Source: Brachionus koreanus (lineage: Eukaryota; Rotifera; Eurotatoria; Ploima; Brachionidae). Taken from it: a stretch of 64,000 bases of DNA. The stretch lies in assembly GCA_016987375.1 (NCBI GenBank), contig PJRA01000005.1:1904136-1968135 (forward strand), in the 5' to 3' direction. The notes under the pieces are model-generated. The model was not told where the DNA came from, made no database searches, and saw only the letters and a program-made list of their open reading frames with translations. Positions 1 to 11,804 of this stretch are shown one piece after another (positions within the stretch are counted from its first letter, which is position 1; each line of letters opens with the position of its first letter). The position numbers and the translations under genes are program-made.

Positions 1-47
1 AAACATTTAAATAAAATTCTATGCTATTTTAATCACAAATACATAAA

Positions 48-3000
48 TTAGCAAATGTTTGAATCCTTGACTTGTTCAGAAATGATTGCATTTGACAGTA
101 GTTGATCTTCTTTGCTCTGTTTTTTAGCTTTTTGATCTCGTTCGGGAGTAATCGTAAAAATCAATCTCTAAAAAATTGATTTATATTTTGTTAAAATTAT
201 TCTTAGATTGAAATAATGAAATTTCTTGCCTCTTTAAACGATCCTTTGGCAGTACATAATCTGTAAATTGCGACCAACGGAATAAGAATGCATGATGAAG
301 CCGCAACTAACCAGCCTGTAAAATTAGACCATTCTGGATACAAATAGGAGCTGTTTGTTCTCATTATTTCTAATGGTCTGTAGCCATAGATTCCCGTAGC
401 TAAAATAAGCTAGAAAAAAATTTTAGTCAATTGATTTTTTTCAAGTGAGATATACAGCTATGCATGAAGGAGTTATGTATTTCCAGCAGTAACACCAAAA
501 TTTTCCCGGATAAATGTTGATCATTTCTTTAATATCATTGCAAAATCTATCGGTTCCTTAAATATAAAAATTATTAGAAAATTTATTCTAGATAATTTTT
601 TATTCATTTAATTTAGAACCATAAAGCCAAGCAATAGCAATATTTTCTATAAGTACTGCGAACATAATCGAATAGACAGCTGAATAATTGTTTAGAAATT
701 CAACCAAAAAATATCCTCCTTCGGTACAGCTTGGCAGTCCAATGATCATGTAAAATCCAAATAGAAAGCCAACAAATATTTCGCGTCTTTTTCTTAAAAT
801 GGGATATTCATCTGACAAGGCTGTAATGATTGCTTCACTGCCACCAAACTAATAAAACATCATTTTTTTAAATAAATATTTTCTGTAAAACATTTAAATT
901 TTTTTTACCGAACTATCCAAACCAAGGGTAATTAGCATTAGGAAAAAAATGACAGACCAAAATTGTGGAACTGGAAGAATGCTAATTGCTTCTGGGTAGA
1001 CTATAAATACCAAGCTAGAGCCTTCTTTGGCTACTTCTTGTATTGACTTGTTTGAAACCTGACTCATGTACCCCAAATACATAAAAATTACTGCACCGGA
1101 AACAAAACTCGATAAGTAGTTTATAATAACTGTTATTATAGCATCTCTTTTTTGTATTAATTTAAATAAAAATAAAATTAATAATAATATTTTACTTATA
1201 AATATTATTATTGAATGGATTGTAGCTTGAAAAGGCTAATAAAACTCCAAAGCCAGGTCCTAATGAAAAGAAAACCTGCGATGCAGCGTCCATCCAAACC
1301 TTTTAAAAAAGCAAAAGAGTTATTTATGACCAGAGGAAAAAGCGCTTACAAGTGGGTCTTTTAGCAATGCCATATCTGGAGTCAAATAGTATTTTAATCC
1401 TTCTCGAGAACCAGTTAAAAACAAAGCTCTGATTGCCAAGATAATCAAAACTACATAAGGAGCCAAAGCTGTGAACCAGACTACCTAAATGAAATCATTA
1501 AAAAAAAAAAGATATTTAAACAAAAATGAACACTTTTCCAGATGTTTGAACTCCTTTCCACATACTGAAATAGCAAATTACATATATCAACAGCAAACAT
1601 CCAGCATTTTCCCATAAAATATTTCCGAAATTGTCCATTCCCAAATTTTCAGCAAACCGATACATACGATTACTGTAGAAAATAAAATTTTTCATTTAAT
1701 TCAAATTAAATAAAATATTCCTAGAAAAAAAATAAAAATACAAAAAATATTCTTCAGAAGAAGATATCATGCTAGATGAATTTTTAAAATTGACTGATTG
1801 ATTAGAACTTATTGAACTAGTCATATTGATATTATGCTTAAGTATAGATGATATTTCGTAGCAATTTTCTGAATTCCATGAATTTTCTTAATTTAAAAAA
1901 AATTTATGTTAAAATTTTTAAAAATACTAAATATTTATTAATTGTACCACAGTTTCCCCAAGGTAGTCTACTTGAAAAAGAGCCAAACAAATAGTACAAA
2001 CCCCAAGATATGACAACATTATAAAAAAAATCAGTGTAAAATGCAATCAAAACTACGGCATATCCAACTCCAGACAATAGAGGACAAACTTTTTTCCAAC
2101 ATGTTATAGCTCCACGTTTATAATACTGACCAAGAGCCAGCTCCATAAAAAAAAGCGGCAAACCAAGCAAAAATAACATTATTGTGTATGGTATTAAGAA
2201 TGCTCCTTATAAAAAAATTTTTTATTTAATACAATTTTTTTTCCATTTAAATACCTCCTCCGTTTTTAAAACACAAATATGGAAATCTCCATATCGAAGC
2301 TAGATCAACTGAGAAGCCAATTACAGACATCAAGAAGTCAAATTTTTTCGACCAAGTTTCTCTTTTTTCTTGGTCAATGGTCTTTTCATCATCATCATTA
2401 ATGTTCTCAATCATCTTACTGGAATCAATTTTTCCCATTGTATCATTTTGAATAATTTTCTTATCTTAAATTAAAAGATTAGAGATTGATTCTTTAATAT
2501 ATTAATGAGCTTTTAAACTTAACTTTTTTAAGTCTAAAAGCATTTTACTAGTTAATGCGATTATAACTGATTTTTTTCTGGTTTGTTTATACACTGAATT
2601 AATTTAAAAAAAAAAGGATATATCTTAATATTTTTATTAAAGATTTTTAACTTCATAAAATAATCCGGACGAGGCTTTCAAAAAATCTGAGAATTTCTAA
2701 TCAATTAGAAAAATTCAAATTAGTTTATTTGATTTAATTAATATAAAAATAGTGTTTGATTTGAATTTATTTTTATAATAAATTAATTATTAATTTAAAC
2801 TAAATAATTTTCAATGTAAAAATTTTTGATTGCCTAGATTTTTCAATCTATAACTTGAATTGCTTAAAATTTTGAGATTTATAAATAACTAATAATAAAA
2901 AATTAAAAAGAAAAATTGTGACAAAACGAAATAGTTATCTTAAATTTGTTTTTTTTTGTAAATTTTTATAACAGATACAGAAAAATAACAAAAAACAGAT

Positions 3001-3136
3001 AAGGAAATTTTCATTCATTTATACCTTCCTCGTTATTTATGTTGATCGAAGACAATGTTTGACTTATGGCAAGTGGTATTGAGTCTAGTTTAAAGTCAGT
3101 ACTTTGCATCGATATGTTGCGGATTTCTTGGTTCAT
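48..3136 (-). CDS. SLC6 sodium-dependent monoamine-type neurotransmitter transporter, 12 exons
   Basis: Predicted Na+/Cl- coupled plasma-membrane transporter. Exons on the minus strand: 3136-3025, 2464-2255, 2205-1948, 1886-1742, 1672-1534, 1484-1350, 1299-1196, 1146-909, 848-620, 556-456, 409-230 and 167-48; they join in frame to 656 aa, near the 620-630 aa of dopamine/serotonin transporters. TM1 reads [20 protein letters not shown]; Asp91 matches the amine-binding Asp of monoamine transporters, absent from GABA/glycine carriers. Other family signatures are [11 protein letters not shown] (TM2), FFYNVVISW (TM3), an extracellular loop 2 with Cys pair and NxS/T sites, and [18 protein letters not shown] (TM6). 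An upstream exon (3136-3025) supplies the start; the downstream Met in exon 2 would give a shorter protein. The last intron appears to start with GC (GAG|GCAAGA). Exact substrate (dopamine, serotonin, octopamine) cannot be told from sequence alone. Confidence 0.93.
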
Positions 3137-4910
3137 TTTCAATTATAAGCAAACATCTAAAAAAATCTAGGAACAAAAGCTTAATTACAGTTTTAGAAAC
3201 TAAAACACATGACTTAATAGAAAAAATTTCTTTAAAATCACACCAGTCGGTAAATGATCTATCAGTGCTTTTTCATTAACCAGTTTTTATCGATTACCTA
3301 AAATAGATTTTAATTAACTTTGAGAAACAATAGAATGAAACACTTTACGTGTTTGTTTATTTTATTTAAAAGGTTTTATTTATTCCTCTTAAAAAAAGAT
3401 ACATTCCAATTATTACCTTTTTAACCAGATAAAATAAGATCTTTAGTAAAAAAAAAGCAAACTTGTCTGTGTGTTGATTTAATCTTTAATCAAAAAAAAA
3501 TATTTCAGAAAAATTAAAACAGGCAAGTTGAACAGAAAAAAAATACAATATTTACTCAAAGATTTCTTTTAAAAAGTAATTAAATGAAAATTTGATAAAT
3601 CAAACCATGGAAACTCAACTAGAGTCTTGAAAAAAATTAAACTCAAGATAAAAAAATTGGAATTTTTTGATGAAATTTTAATTTCCGATTAAACTAAATG
3701 TCAATCATCTCCTTTTTTCTTATCAAATATCAATCACAAGGTATTTTTTTAGTTAACAACTAGATAAAGTACAAAAAAAATGAATATTTGATTGCGTAAA
3801 AAGACTTGGTATATTCAATTTTTTAGTTATAGATCTGAATTAAATGAATTTTGTGTAATCTTGAAATAAGAAAAAATAGACCAAACTTTCTAATCCTTTT
3901 CTAAAAATAAAATATCTGAAAAAAACAATTCTTGACTTAATAGTGAATTATTTTTATGATACTTACTTTCGAAGATAAATAGATAAAACAAATTTTTCAC
4001 CATAAATTTAATTTATCAGTTGAATAATTAAAAAAAATTATTTCGAACCACCCTTAGTTATTTAATCGATAATTTTTTTTCTCTAATTCTGATGCTGCTT
4101 TGACCTTTTCCAAAAATTAAACCAACTAAAAACTGAATGAGAAATTCTAAAATTTAACTTATTTTTTGTTTTGATGAATTATGGTTCTGGTGAATTTAAT
4201 TTTACGATAAAAAATCAGATTCTAAATGTGCAAATAAGTTTATTTTTCATTCAATTTAAATATATTTAAATAAAATAAAATAATATTTAATTAAAAAATA
4301 TTTAAATTTTTGAAATTATTTTATTGTTTTTTTTTTTAGAAGATTTTCATGTAAATAAATGGCAAAATAATCTCTCTTTTTAAAATAAAAAAATCTAATG
4401 TAATAGCTTATTTTAAAATTTATTGTACAAAGAAATGGATTCATTTATTTCAGAAAATATGTATCATGATTAGCAAATTCCCTAAGTATTTTCAAATTAT
4501 AAATTTCCATGATCTCGATGACTAGAGTTCCGAGATCCCTAAGTTTTTTTCCCTACCGTCTTTTAAATGTATCATTAATTAAATAAATCTTCCTGTTTTC
4601 CTAGAGCAATTATATGACGAATGCTATTTATAACGGAAAATCACGAAAATTTCCGCTTAATACTAGTTTATTGGCAAAGCATATTTTTGAGTCATTTTTC
4701 ATTGCTTAACACGATCGTGAATTTTTCTTTGCATTCAATTAATGTGAAGGCTTTTGTGATAGAATTGCAAGAAAATTTTGAAATATGGCAAATCTATATG
4801 CATTAGAAAACCCAAGAGTATATAAATTTTTTGATATAAAGCCTGATATAGCAAATTTTAAAAATTTAATTTAATTCCATCATAATTATTTTGTTGTAAA
4901 AGATAATAGA
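3137..4910. other. intergenic, divergent promoter region between SLC6 and PSMC3
   Basis: AT-rich, with long A/T runs and no supported exon on either strand. A 61-codon open frame at 4621-4806 has no recognisable similarity and lies just upstream of the PSMC3 start, so it was not called. The two flanking genes are divergent, so both promoters must lie here; no specific motif was identified. Confidence 0.6.
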
Positions 4911-6251
4911 ATGACTAAAGGTAGTTCGAAAGAAATTTGGGATGATGCGCCCGAAGACTTGGACGAGGATATTCTCAAGCTGCCAACAGAAGACATAGTC
5001 TCACGAACTCGTCTATTAGACAACGAAGTAAAAATTCTAAAATCCGAAATAATGAGAATATCTCACGAGCATCAGTCACAAAAAGAAAAGATCAAAGAAA
5101 ACAAGGAAAAAATAAAAATGAACAAAACGTTGCCCTATTTGGTCTCAAATGTAATTGAAATTTTGGATATTGATCCGCAAGGCGATGAGGAAGAAGGTGC
5201 CAATGTGGATTTGGACTCTCAACGAAAGGGAAAATGTGCAGTTGTTAAAACTTCTACTAGACAAACTTATTTTTTACCAGTGATTGGTCTTGTTGAACCA
5301 GAGGAAATGAAACCGGGTGAGCTTGTCGGTGTCAACAAAGATTCTTATCTGGTCTTGGAAAAGCTTCCAGTTGAGTACGATTCGCGAGTAAAGGCCATGG
5401 AAGTTGATGAACGACCGACAGAAAAATACGGTGATATTGGAGGTCTTGATAAACAAATAGAAGAATTGATTGAAGCCGTGGTCTTGCCTATGACTCACAA
5501 GGACAGATTTGAAAATTTGGGTATTCATCCACCTAAAGGTGTTTTGCTCTATGGGCCCCCAGGCACTGGAAAAACACTGCTAGCAAGAGCTTGTGCTGCA
5601 CAGACAAAGTCAACATTTTTAAAACTTGCTGGACCTCAGCTAGTACAAATGTTTATTGGTGACGGTGCTAAATTAGTACGAGATGCCTTTGCTTTGGCCA
5701 AAGAAAAGGCTCCAGCTATTATTTTTATTGATGAATTGGATGCCATAGGAACCAAGCGTTTCGACAGCGAAAAGGCTGGAGATCGTGAAGTACAGCGTAC
5801 CATGTTGGAGCTACTGAACCAATTGGACGGATTTCAGCCAAATCAGGATATTAAAGTCATCGCTGCCACAAATCGTGTTGATATTCTAGATCCGGCTTTG
5901 TTGCGCTCTGGGCGTCTTGATCGTAAAATAGAATTTCCGCATCCGAATGAAGAGGCCAGAGCTCGAATCATGCAGATCCACAGCCGAAAAATGAATGTTA
6001 ATAAAAGTGTCAATTATGAAGAATTAGCTCGTTGTACAGATGATTTTAATGGAGCCCAATGCAAAGCAGTCTGCATCGAAGCTGTGAGTTTTTAGAATAA
6101 AAAATTTGTTTTTTAAATATTTATTCATTTTTATTTAAAGGGTATGATTGCTTTAAGACGAAATGCCACTGAAGTAAATCATGAAGACTATATGGATGCA
6201 ATTTTGGAGGTTCAAGCCAAAAAGAAAACCAACCTTAATTATTATGCGTAA
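4911..6251 (+). CDS. PSMC3: 26S proteasome regulatory AAA-ATPase subunit 6A (Rpt5)
   Basis: One of the six ATPases of the proteasome base ring, which unfold ubiquitinated substrates and open the 20S gate. Two exons (4911-6083 and 6141-6251) separated by a 57-bp GT-AG intron encode 427 aa, against 439 in human. N-terminal coiled coil about residues 30-72; OB-fold about 75-160; Walker A GPPGTGKT at 215-222; Walker B IIFIDELD at 270-277; arginine-finger region LRSGRLDR about 331-338; pore loop QMFIGDG near 246-252. The C-terminus ends in NYYA, the HbYX-type tail by which Rpt5 docks into the alpha ring, and lies entirely in the short second exon. AATAAA at 6361-6366 is a likely polyadenylation signal. 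No anomalies seen; essential single-copy-type gene. Confidence 0.97.
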
Positions 6252-6529
6252 TTTAATCTTTCCATCAAAAAAAAAAAAACGGCGAATATATGTTTATAAA
6301 CGATCGTTGTCGAAAAATCGATTTTTTTCTATAATTTTAAAATTTTGATTTAATATAATTAATAAAGTTTTAAAAACTATTAAACAAAAATAATTTTTTT
6401 ACTCAAGGTAATCATAATCCTTTTTAAAATTTAGATAAAATAAAAAAAATAAGTAAATTTCATGTTTGAATATTTTTATTAGAAAAATTTAGTTTAAAAA
6501 TCATTGTTAAAAATCTTAATTCAATTTAG

Positions 6530-7669
6530 ATGCTTAGATATTTAATAAAAAAATCTGGTTCAAAAGTAGGTGTTGGCCTTTTTAGTGTTAGAGAATTGAG
6601 ATCAGTTAATAAATCAGATAAGAATAATATTCTTACAATTGAAAGAGGAAATAGTGTTAAAAAATTTAAACTGCCATTAAATCTTGTTAATGAAGAGAAA
6701 AAATTTATTCTCAAAGGAAAAAGCTCAAATTTAGCTAACAAATTCGACACAGACACTGATCTTGAGTCTTTGGTAAAAAACGAAGAAGATTTGGATTTGT
6801 ACTCAGTAAACGAACATTTTTATCATGAAAAAATAGTTGATGAAGACATTAGAAAAAAGAGGAAAACTAAAATTTCTATTATTAGAAAAAAAATTAATAA
6901 ATTAGAAGGCTTGGATGAAAAAAATGTGAATTTATTAACTTGGGATGCCAAAGAACAGATTAAACATCTTAATATGACCGATCCTGGTAAATTACAATTG
7001 TCTAAAGGCTTTAATTTTTCAATTATTTTTTAAAGAAACGTGGACACCAGAGCGAATATCTGAAAGTTTTCCAGTGACACTTAAAAGTTGTAAAAAATTA
7101 CTAAAATCAAAATGGACTCCTTTGACTTTAGATGAGCTGGAGAGACATGATGAAAAAGTAATTCAGAATTGGAAAATGCTCAAGGAAATAGAGAAAAACC
7201 CTAATTCAGGTAGATCAAAAATGAATTTTTAGCTAAAAAGAAATTTTTTTTTTAAAGCCGGCCCGGCAATTAACATATATCGAGAGTACAAAAAAATGAA
7301 TAAATTAAATTTACTTAAAAATGCCACTGGGTTACCCGAAGTTAATTTTGAAAGAAATTTGAAAATTTTTACTGATTCATATGCGGTTCATGAGTCTCTT
7401 TTAAGCGTAAATTTAAATAATATTGTGATTTATTTTAGTTTTTTTTTGAAAAGGAACCTGGCACTTTCTCAAAAATTATAGTGAACGATGATAATTTTGT
7501 GAAAAAAGTATTTGGTCGGGATACCGAAGAGGTTGAAAATAAAAAAAGTTGTGAAAAATCCAAAACAAGTGATGTGGATTTGTTTAACAATCATTTAATG
7601 TTCACCAAAAATCAATTGAATAAAATTCTAGCAAAAATATTTTCTGATGACAATAATATGAAAAAATAA
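6530..7669 (+). CDS. NGRN: neugrin-family mitochondrial protein
   Basis: Four exons, 6530-6986, 7036-7209, 7258-7406 and 7439-7669, join in frame to 336 aa. The N-terminus (MLRYLIKKSGSK) is basic and suits mitochondrial import. The conserved core spans exons 1-3: TWDAKEQIKHL, then WTPERISESFPV, then LKSKWTPLTLDELERHDEKV. This is the neugrin/Rrg9 signature of a helix-turn-helix-like segment followed by LKSK. In mammals neugrin binds 16S mitochondrial rRNA and is needed for mitoribosome assembly and mitochondrial translation; that role is inferred here by homology. The C-terminal half (FEKEPGTFSKII onward) is lineage-specific and charged. The start codon directly follows TTTAG (6525-6529), a possible trans-splice acceptor. 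Introns are 48-51 bp in the first two cases and 32 bp in the third; that last one is very short and its boundaries need checking. Confidence 0.75.
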
Positions 7670-8010
7670 TAATTTTTCAGTCAATTTTTCTAAATTAATA
7701 ATAATTTTAAAGCAGAAAACAAAATTTGTTTTTGTATAAAATTAGATTAAAAAATTAAAAATATATTTTTCTAGTGGAAAAGTTCTATGAAACTAAATTT
7801 TGTTTTTATTTCATAGAATAATTGGTTTCACGTTAACTCGGATATAATTAAGATCTGCTGCTGATGAAAAATTGGTTTTATTCATCAATTTATAATAATG
7901 AGTGATTTTTCTGTAAAACAAACAATAAATAAAATGATTTTTAAGATTCATTAAAATCAAAAACAAAATATCACAATTCTATTAAAAAAAAAACACAAAT
8001 ATTAAAAATA

Positions 8011-8364
8011 AAAAACGGCAATGTGAAATTTCATACAAAATTTTCAATACAAAAATTAAAAAACTCTATAACTTTTTTTCTAAAAGCCAAAATTTGTTCT
8101 GCTGTTGAAACAAAGTGAAACAACTGTTGTTTCACCTACTGCCGAATTCTGCAAAATCTCTGCAAATTGATTGCGATTTATTTTCAATATCATTAAAGTG
8201 AGTGAAATTTTGCAGAGATTTTGCAGACTTCGGCAGTAGGTGAAACAACAGTTGTTTCACTTTGTTTCAACAGCAGAACAAATTTTGGCTTTTAGAAAAA
8301 AAGTTATAGAGTTTTTTAATTTTTGTATTGAAAATTTTGTATGAAATTTCACATTGCCATAAAA
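8011..8364. repeat. long near-perfect inverted repeat (foldback/MITE-like), about 155-bp arms
   Basis: The left arm 8011-8166 is the reverse complement of the right arm about 8208-8364, with a roughly 41-bp spacer. Shared landmarks are GGCAATGTGAAATTTCATAC at the outer end and TTCACCTACTGCCGAA near the inner end. Only a few mismatches are visible (for example GAATTC against GACTTC at the inner end), so the copy is young or maintained. It is more GC-balanced than its surroundings. A transcript would fold into a hairpin of about 150 bp. No coding potential. Confidence 0.9.
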
Positions 8365-8370
8365 AACCCG

Positions 8371-8580
8371 AAAATTATGACAAAATGAAAATAATTTTAC
8401 ACTTTTACATTTTTTATATTTTTAGATTTTTTTTCAATTTTTCAGAAAATTAAAAAAACTATCTGAAATTATTTGGTAAACAAAAAATAAAATTAAAAAA
8501 TTTCTTAAATATTGCACAAAAAAACTAAAAATATGAAAATGTAAAAATGTAAAATTATTTTCATTTTGCCAAAATTATTA
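8371..8580. repeat. second inverted repeat immediately right of the foldback
   Basis: Left arm about 8373-8430 (GACAAAATGAAAATAATTTT) is repeated inverted at about 8521-8580 (AAAATTATTTTCATTTTGCC), with a loop of about 90 bp. The arms are AT-rich and less perfect than the neighbouring foldback. It could be an outer or nested part of the same mobile unit. Confidence 0.75.
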
Positions 8581-10077
8581 GAAAAGACTAAAAATAAAAA
8601 AAATAAAACTCACCTATATTTTTAACTATAAAAAACTATTTGGATAAAAATACAACAAAAAATTCATTTCTAACCACATTTATCTGCACAAATCCAATAT
8701 TTTTGTTTCGTCATTTTACTTCCACATCTTTCTCTTGAATTCTTCTAAGACTCACAATGTTGAAAATAATTTAAAGTTTTATTTGATACTCTCATGTTCT
8801 TTAAAATAAAAAAAATAATAAATAAATAATAAATAAACAAATTTATATTTTTTATATTTTTTACAAATTGATCTAATTTATATTTTTTCGATTATTTTTT
8901 TTTATTTGATTCTCTCATGTTCTTTAAAGTAAAAAAAAATAATCGAAAAAATATAAATTAGATAAGATAAATTATAAAGTAGTTTTAATTAGTTTGTTGT
9001 TTAGTTAATCAAACAATTGTCAATAATGAATAAAAATTAATTTTTGTGGATTTTTTCAAAAAATTTGTACAGTCATTTAAAAACATCTGACAATTAAACT
9101 TAATTCTATAATTTTTAAGACGCCTTTAATTTTAAAAAACTCATTAAAAAGGAATATTTTCAGATTTGTATCTATACTATATTGGGTTTGATTATGAGAA
9201 AAAAATAAGTCGTAAAAATAATTAGAAATAAAAAAGTTTTTAGATTTATTCAAGATTTTATTCAAGATTTATTTTAGATTTATCATTCTTTTTTAGTCAA
9301 ATAAAATATCGGAGTTATTTTTCAAAAAAAATTCTACTTATTTACTATGTACTCTAATCTAATCTGAGAGAATTTAGATTAAACCCAAAAAGTCTATAAT
9401 TAATTTAATTAGCTGAATTAAAACACGTATGTAATAATCAAAATCTTAGATTTCATTTAGATATTTATAACCGGATCCTGTTACATAATTAGGTCTATAT
9501 ATCAAGCTTATCTATTCTATAAATATATGAAAAATAAGCTTTTTTGAAACGAACCAGGAAATAGAAAATTTTTTCGAACATAATTTGTCCGAAAAGTTTA
9601 ACTTAAATAAAGATCTAAATTATTTTTCAAAAATTAATACTAGTAATCTTTAAAATGAAAATTTATAATATAAAGTGTAAGAATTAAATAATAAGATTTA
9701 ATAATAAATTTTTTTAATAATATCTTAATTAAAATTTATTGTTTTTAATCCTAACAAATATTCACCTTTTTGGAATTTTTTAAAATTATACCAATATTTT
9801 ACTAGTTGACTTATTTATCAAACAAACATCATATATTAAATTTATAAGATTAAAATAAGAAAATTGTTTATTACAAAATTATTTTAAAAAATATGTATCA
9901 TTTGAGCATAAATTTTTGATTGTTTTCAAATTTATAGATCTAAGTCGATCTTAAACCTAATTTTTTTTAAACTACTGAAATAACAAAGTCAAAGAATGGA
10001 AAAGTCCACAGGCTTTAAGAAAGTCTTTGATAGCTTTTAAAGAAACTCTGAAATAAACGATACCAAAGCCAAATAAG

Positions 10078-10215
10078 CATGAACACGGAACTTTACTCCC
10101 CGATAAGCTTCAAAGACACCGAAGTTGAGAGCGTTACAGACTTCACATATCTAGGAAAAATAGAAAGGAGAAAGTGAAAGCAACGCTAATGTATGGTAGT
10201 GAATGTTGGCCCTAG
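10078..10215 (+). mobile_element. decayed LINE reverse-transcriptase C-terminal fragment
   Basis: The translated stretch DTEVESVTDFTYLGKI (from 10115) followed, after a frame break, by VKATLMYGSECW (10174-10212) matches the region downstream of the RT catalytic core in many non-LTR retrotransposons (the xVxxFTYLG ... LYGSECW motifs). The frame is broken by stops and a shift, so this is a dead relic. Confidence 0.8.
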
Positions 10216-11187
10216 TTATCCTAGGTTTCCAAGTTTTCATCTTCGCTTCTATAAAATTCAGATAGTGGGATAGTTTTGCTACACACCAACCTTAATTTTG
10301 TTAATTTTTGTTTTTGAAAAGTTTAGACTTTTTTTTAATTCAAGCTTATATTAATATTTAAAATTAAAATCACTAATTTTTAATGCTTTTGATATATTTT
10401 CTAACTAGCTTTTAACTTAAGCCTTTGGTCCGGATAGAAATTTATTAAAATAGATCATTTGTTAGCTTAAAACAAAGGTCTTGATGGATTTTAGGCCAAA
10501 CGATGAATTTTGCTACTCATTTTCCCATTAATCAACATTTGTCATTTAGGCAAATTTTTTTGTCCGGCAAAAATTCAAGTCGAACTTTGGATTTAGGTGA
10601 TGGTTAAAAAAATAAGGATTTATGGATCATAATTGCTTGGTTTTGGGGTTATGTTTGCATGCTTATAAATAAGTAAAATTTTAACCAAGACATTTTGAAA
10701 AGCGACAATAAAAACCAATTAGAAATATTGCATTCGATCCAGGCTTATGCTAAAAAGCAAATAAAAAGGCACTTAATTTTTGTCTTTATTTATTATCAAT
10801 GCATGTAAATTGAAAATCAGTTAATTCATCCAGTTAAGTTTGCAATTTAAATTTATGTTATTTAACATGGTAATCTGTGAACGCGTGGCATAAAATCTGA
10901 TTTAACAAATATCATCATTTAAAAAGACCACATCTAGAGCTTGATCCAATCCTTAGCACATTTTTTCAAAATTTATAGCTTAATATATTCAAAAAATATG
11001 TGAAATAACTCATAGCAAAGCCATGTGTATGATATAAATTGCAAGCTTTGTAAAAATCTAATTTCATTCGATTTTAAATGCAATTTTTCTAACACATGGT
11101 TTTTAAATTTCTGAATTTACCTTTCATTTATATCTTAAGTTTTGTTATAAAATTAATTTTAAATCGCCATAAGAGCAAACACTGAGC

Positions 11188-11559
11188 ATGTCGGATGGCT
11201 CCAAACTAGAATATTTGGCTACGCAACCGAAGCCGACTGATATTGAAAAGAAAAAAGCAGGCTATCTACCCGAACCGAGCGGTCGTATAACTTTAGAAAA
11301 TAATTTCTATGACGAGGTAAACAAGAACAATTCCCGAAGTTGGGAAAAATTTACACAAGCCATGAAAAAAAATCCGTTTGTACCACTCGGTTGCCTGGTC
11401 ACTATTGGCGTTCTAGGCAATGGAATCTTGGCCATGCGCAACAAGGATCGAATTAAATCTCAACGAATGATGAGATATCGTATCGCAGCCCAGGGCTCAA
11501 CTATTATTGCTCTGGTCATTGGTACCATGGCCTCGAACTATTTTTCTAGATCCGATTAA
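11188..11559 (+). CDS. HIGD2A: HIG1 domain protein (HIGD2A/Rcf1-like)
   Basis: Single-exon protein of 123 aa, usual size for the family (human HIGD2A is 106). It acts at the mitochondrial inner membrane in cytochrome c oxidase and supercomplex assembly (family knowledge). A soluble N-terminus of about 60 residues is followed by the HIG1 domain: NPFVPLGCLVTIGVLGNGIL (first membrane helix), a basic loop with QRMMRYRIAAQG, the family's diagnostic RxxxQ segment, and GSTIIALVIGTMASNYF (second helix). The start is the first ATG after TCGCCATAAGAGCAAACACTG. AATAAA at 11606-11611 may be the polyadenylation signal. No upstream exon is needed. Confidence 0.92.
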   Translation: MSDGSKLEYLATQPKPTDIEKKKAGYLPEPSGRITLENNFYDEVNKNNSRSWEKFTQAMKKNPFVPLGCLVTIGVLGNGILAMRNKDRIKSQRMMRYRIAAQGSTIIALVIGTMASNYFSRSD

Positions 11560-11804
11560 TTTTTTTTATTTACCAATTGACTCATAAATTATTTAGGATT
11601 TTATAAATAAAAAAAAAATTTGTTTTTTAAGACTTTTGCTGGTTTTTTCAAAGATTTTGGAATTTATAATTCAAAATTTTGTTCGAAAATTTAAAAATAT
11701 CACTAATATAAGATAATTTATCTAATGTTAGTTAATTTTAAAAATATATTTATCTAATAATAGATAATTTTTGTTTAGATATATCTAGGAACAGATAAAT
11801 AAGA

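Larger units (their letters stand above)
7670..11187. other. 3.5-kb intergenic stretch rich in repeats
   Basis: No host gene seen. It contains a long foldback (8011-8364), a second inverted repeat (8371-8580), a diverged direct repeat of about 38 bp (8782-8819 and 8905-8942, sharing CTCTCATGTTCTTTAAA), and a LINE relic (10078-10215). The remainder is AT-rich and featureless. Confidence 0.7.

Noticed and set aside
4621..4806. 61-codon open frame before PSMC3
   Set aside because: No recognisable similarity, no splice logic joining it to PSMC3, which is complete without it.
10000..10220. LINE relic as part of a host gene
   Set aside because: Stops and frame breaks, and motifs are those of LINE RT C-termini only.
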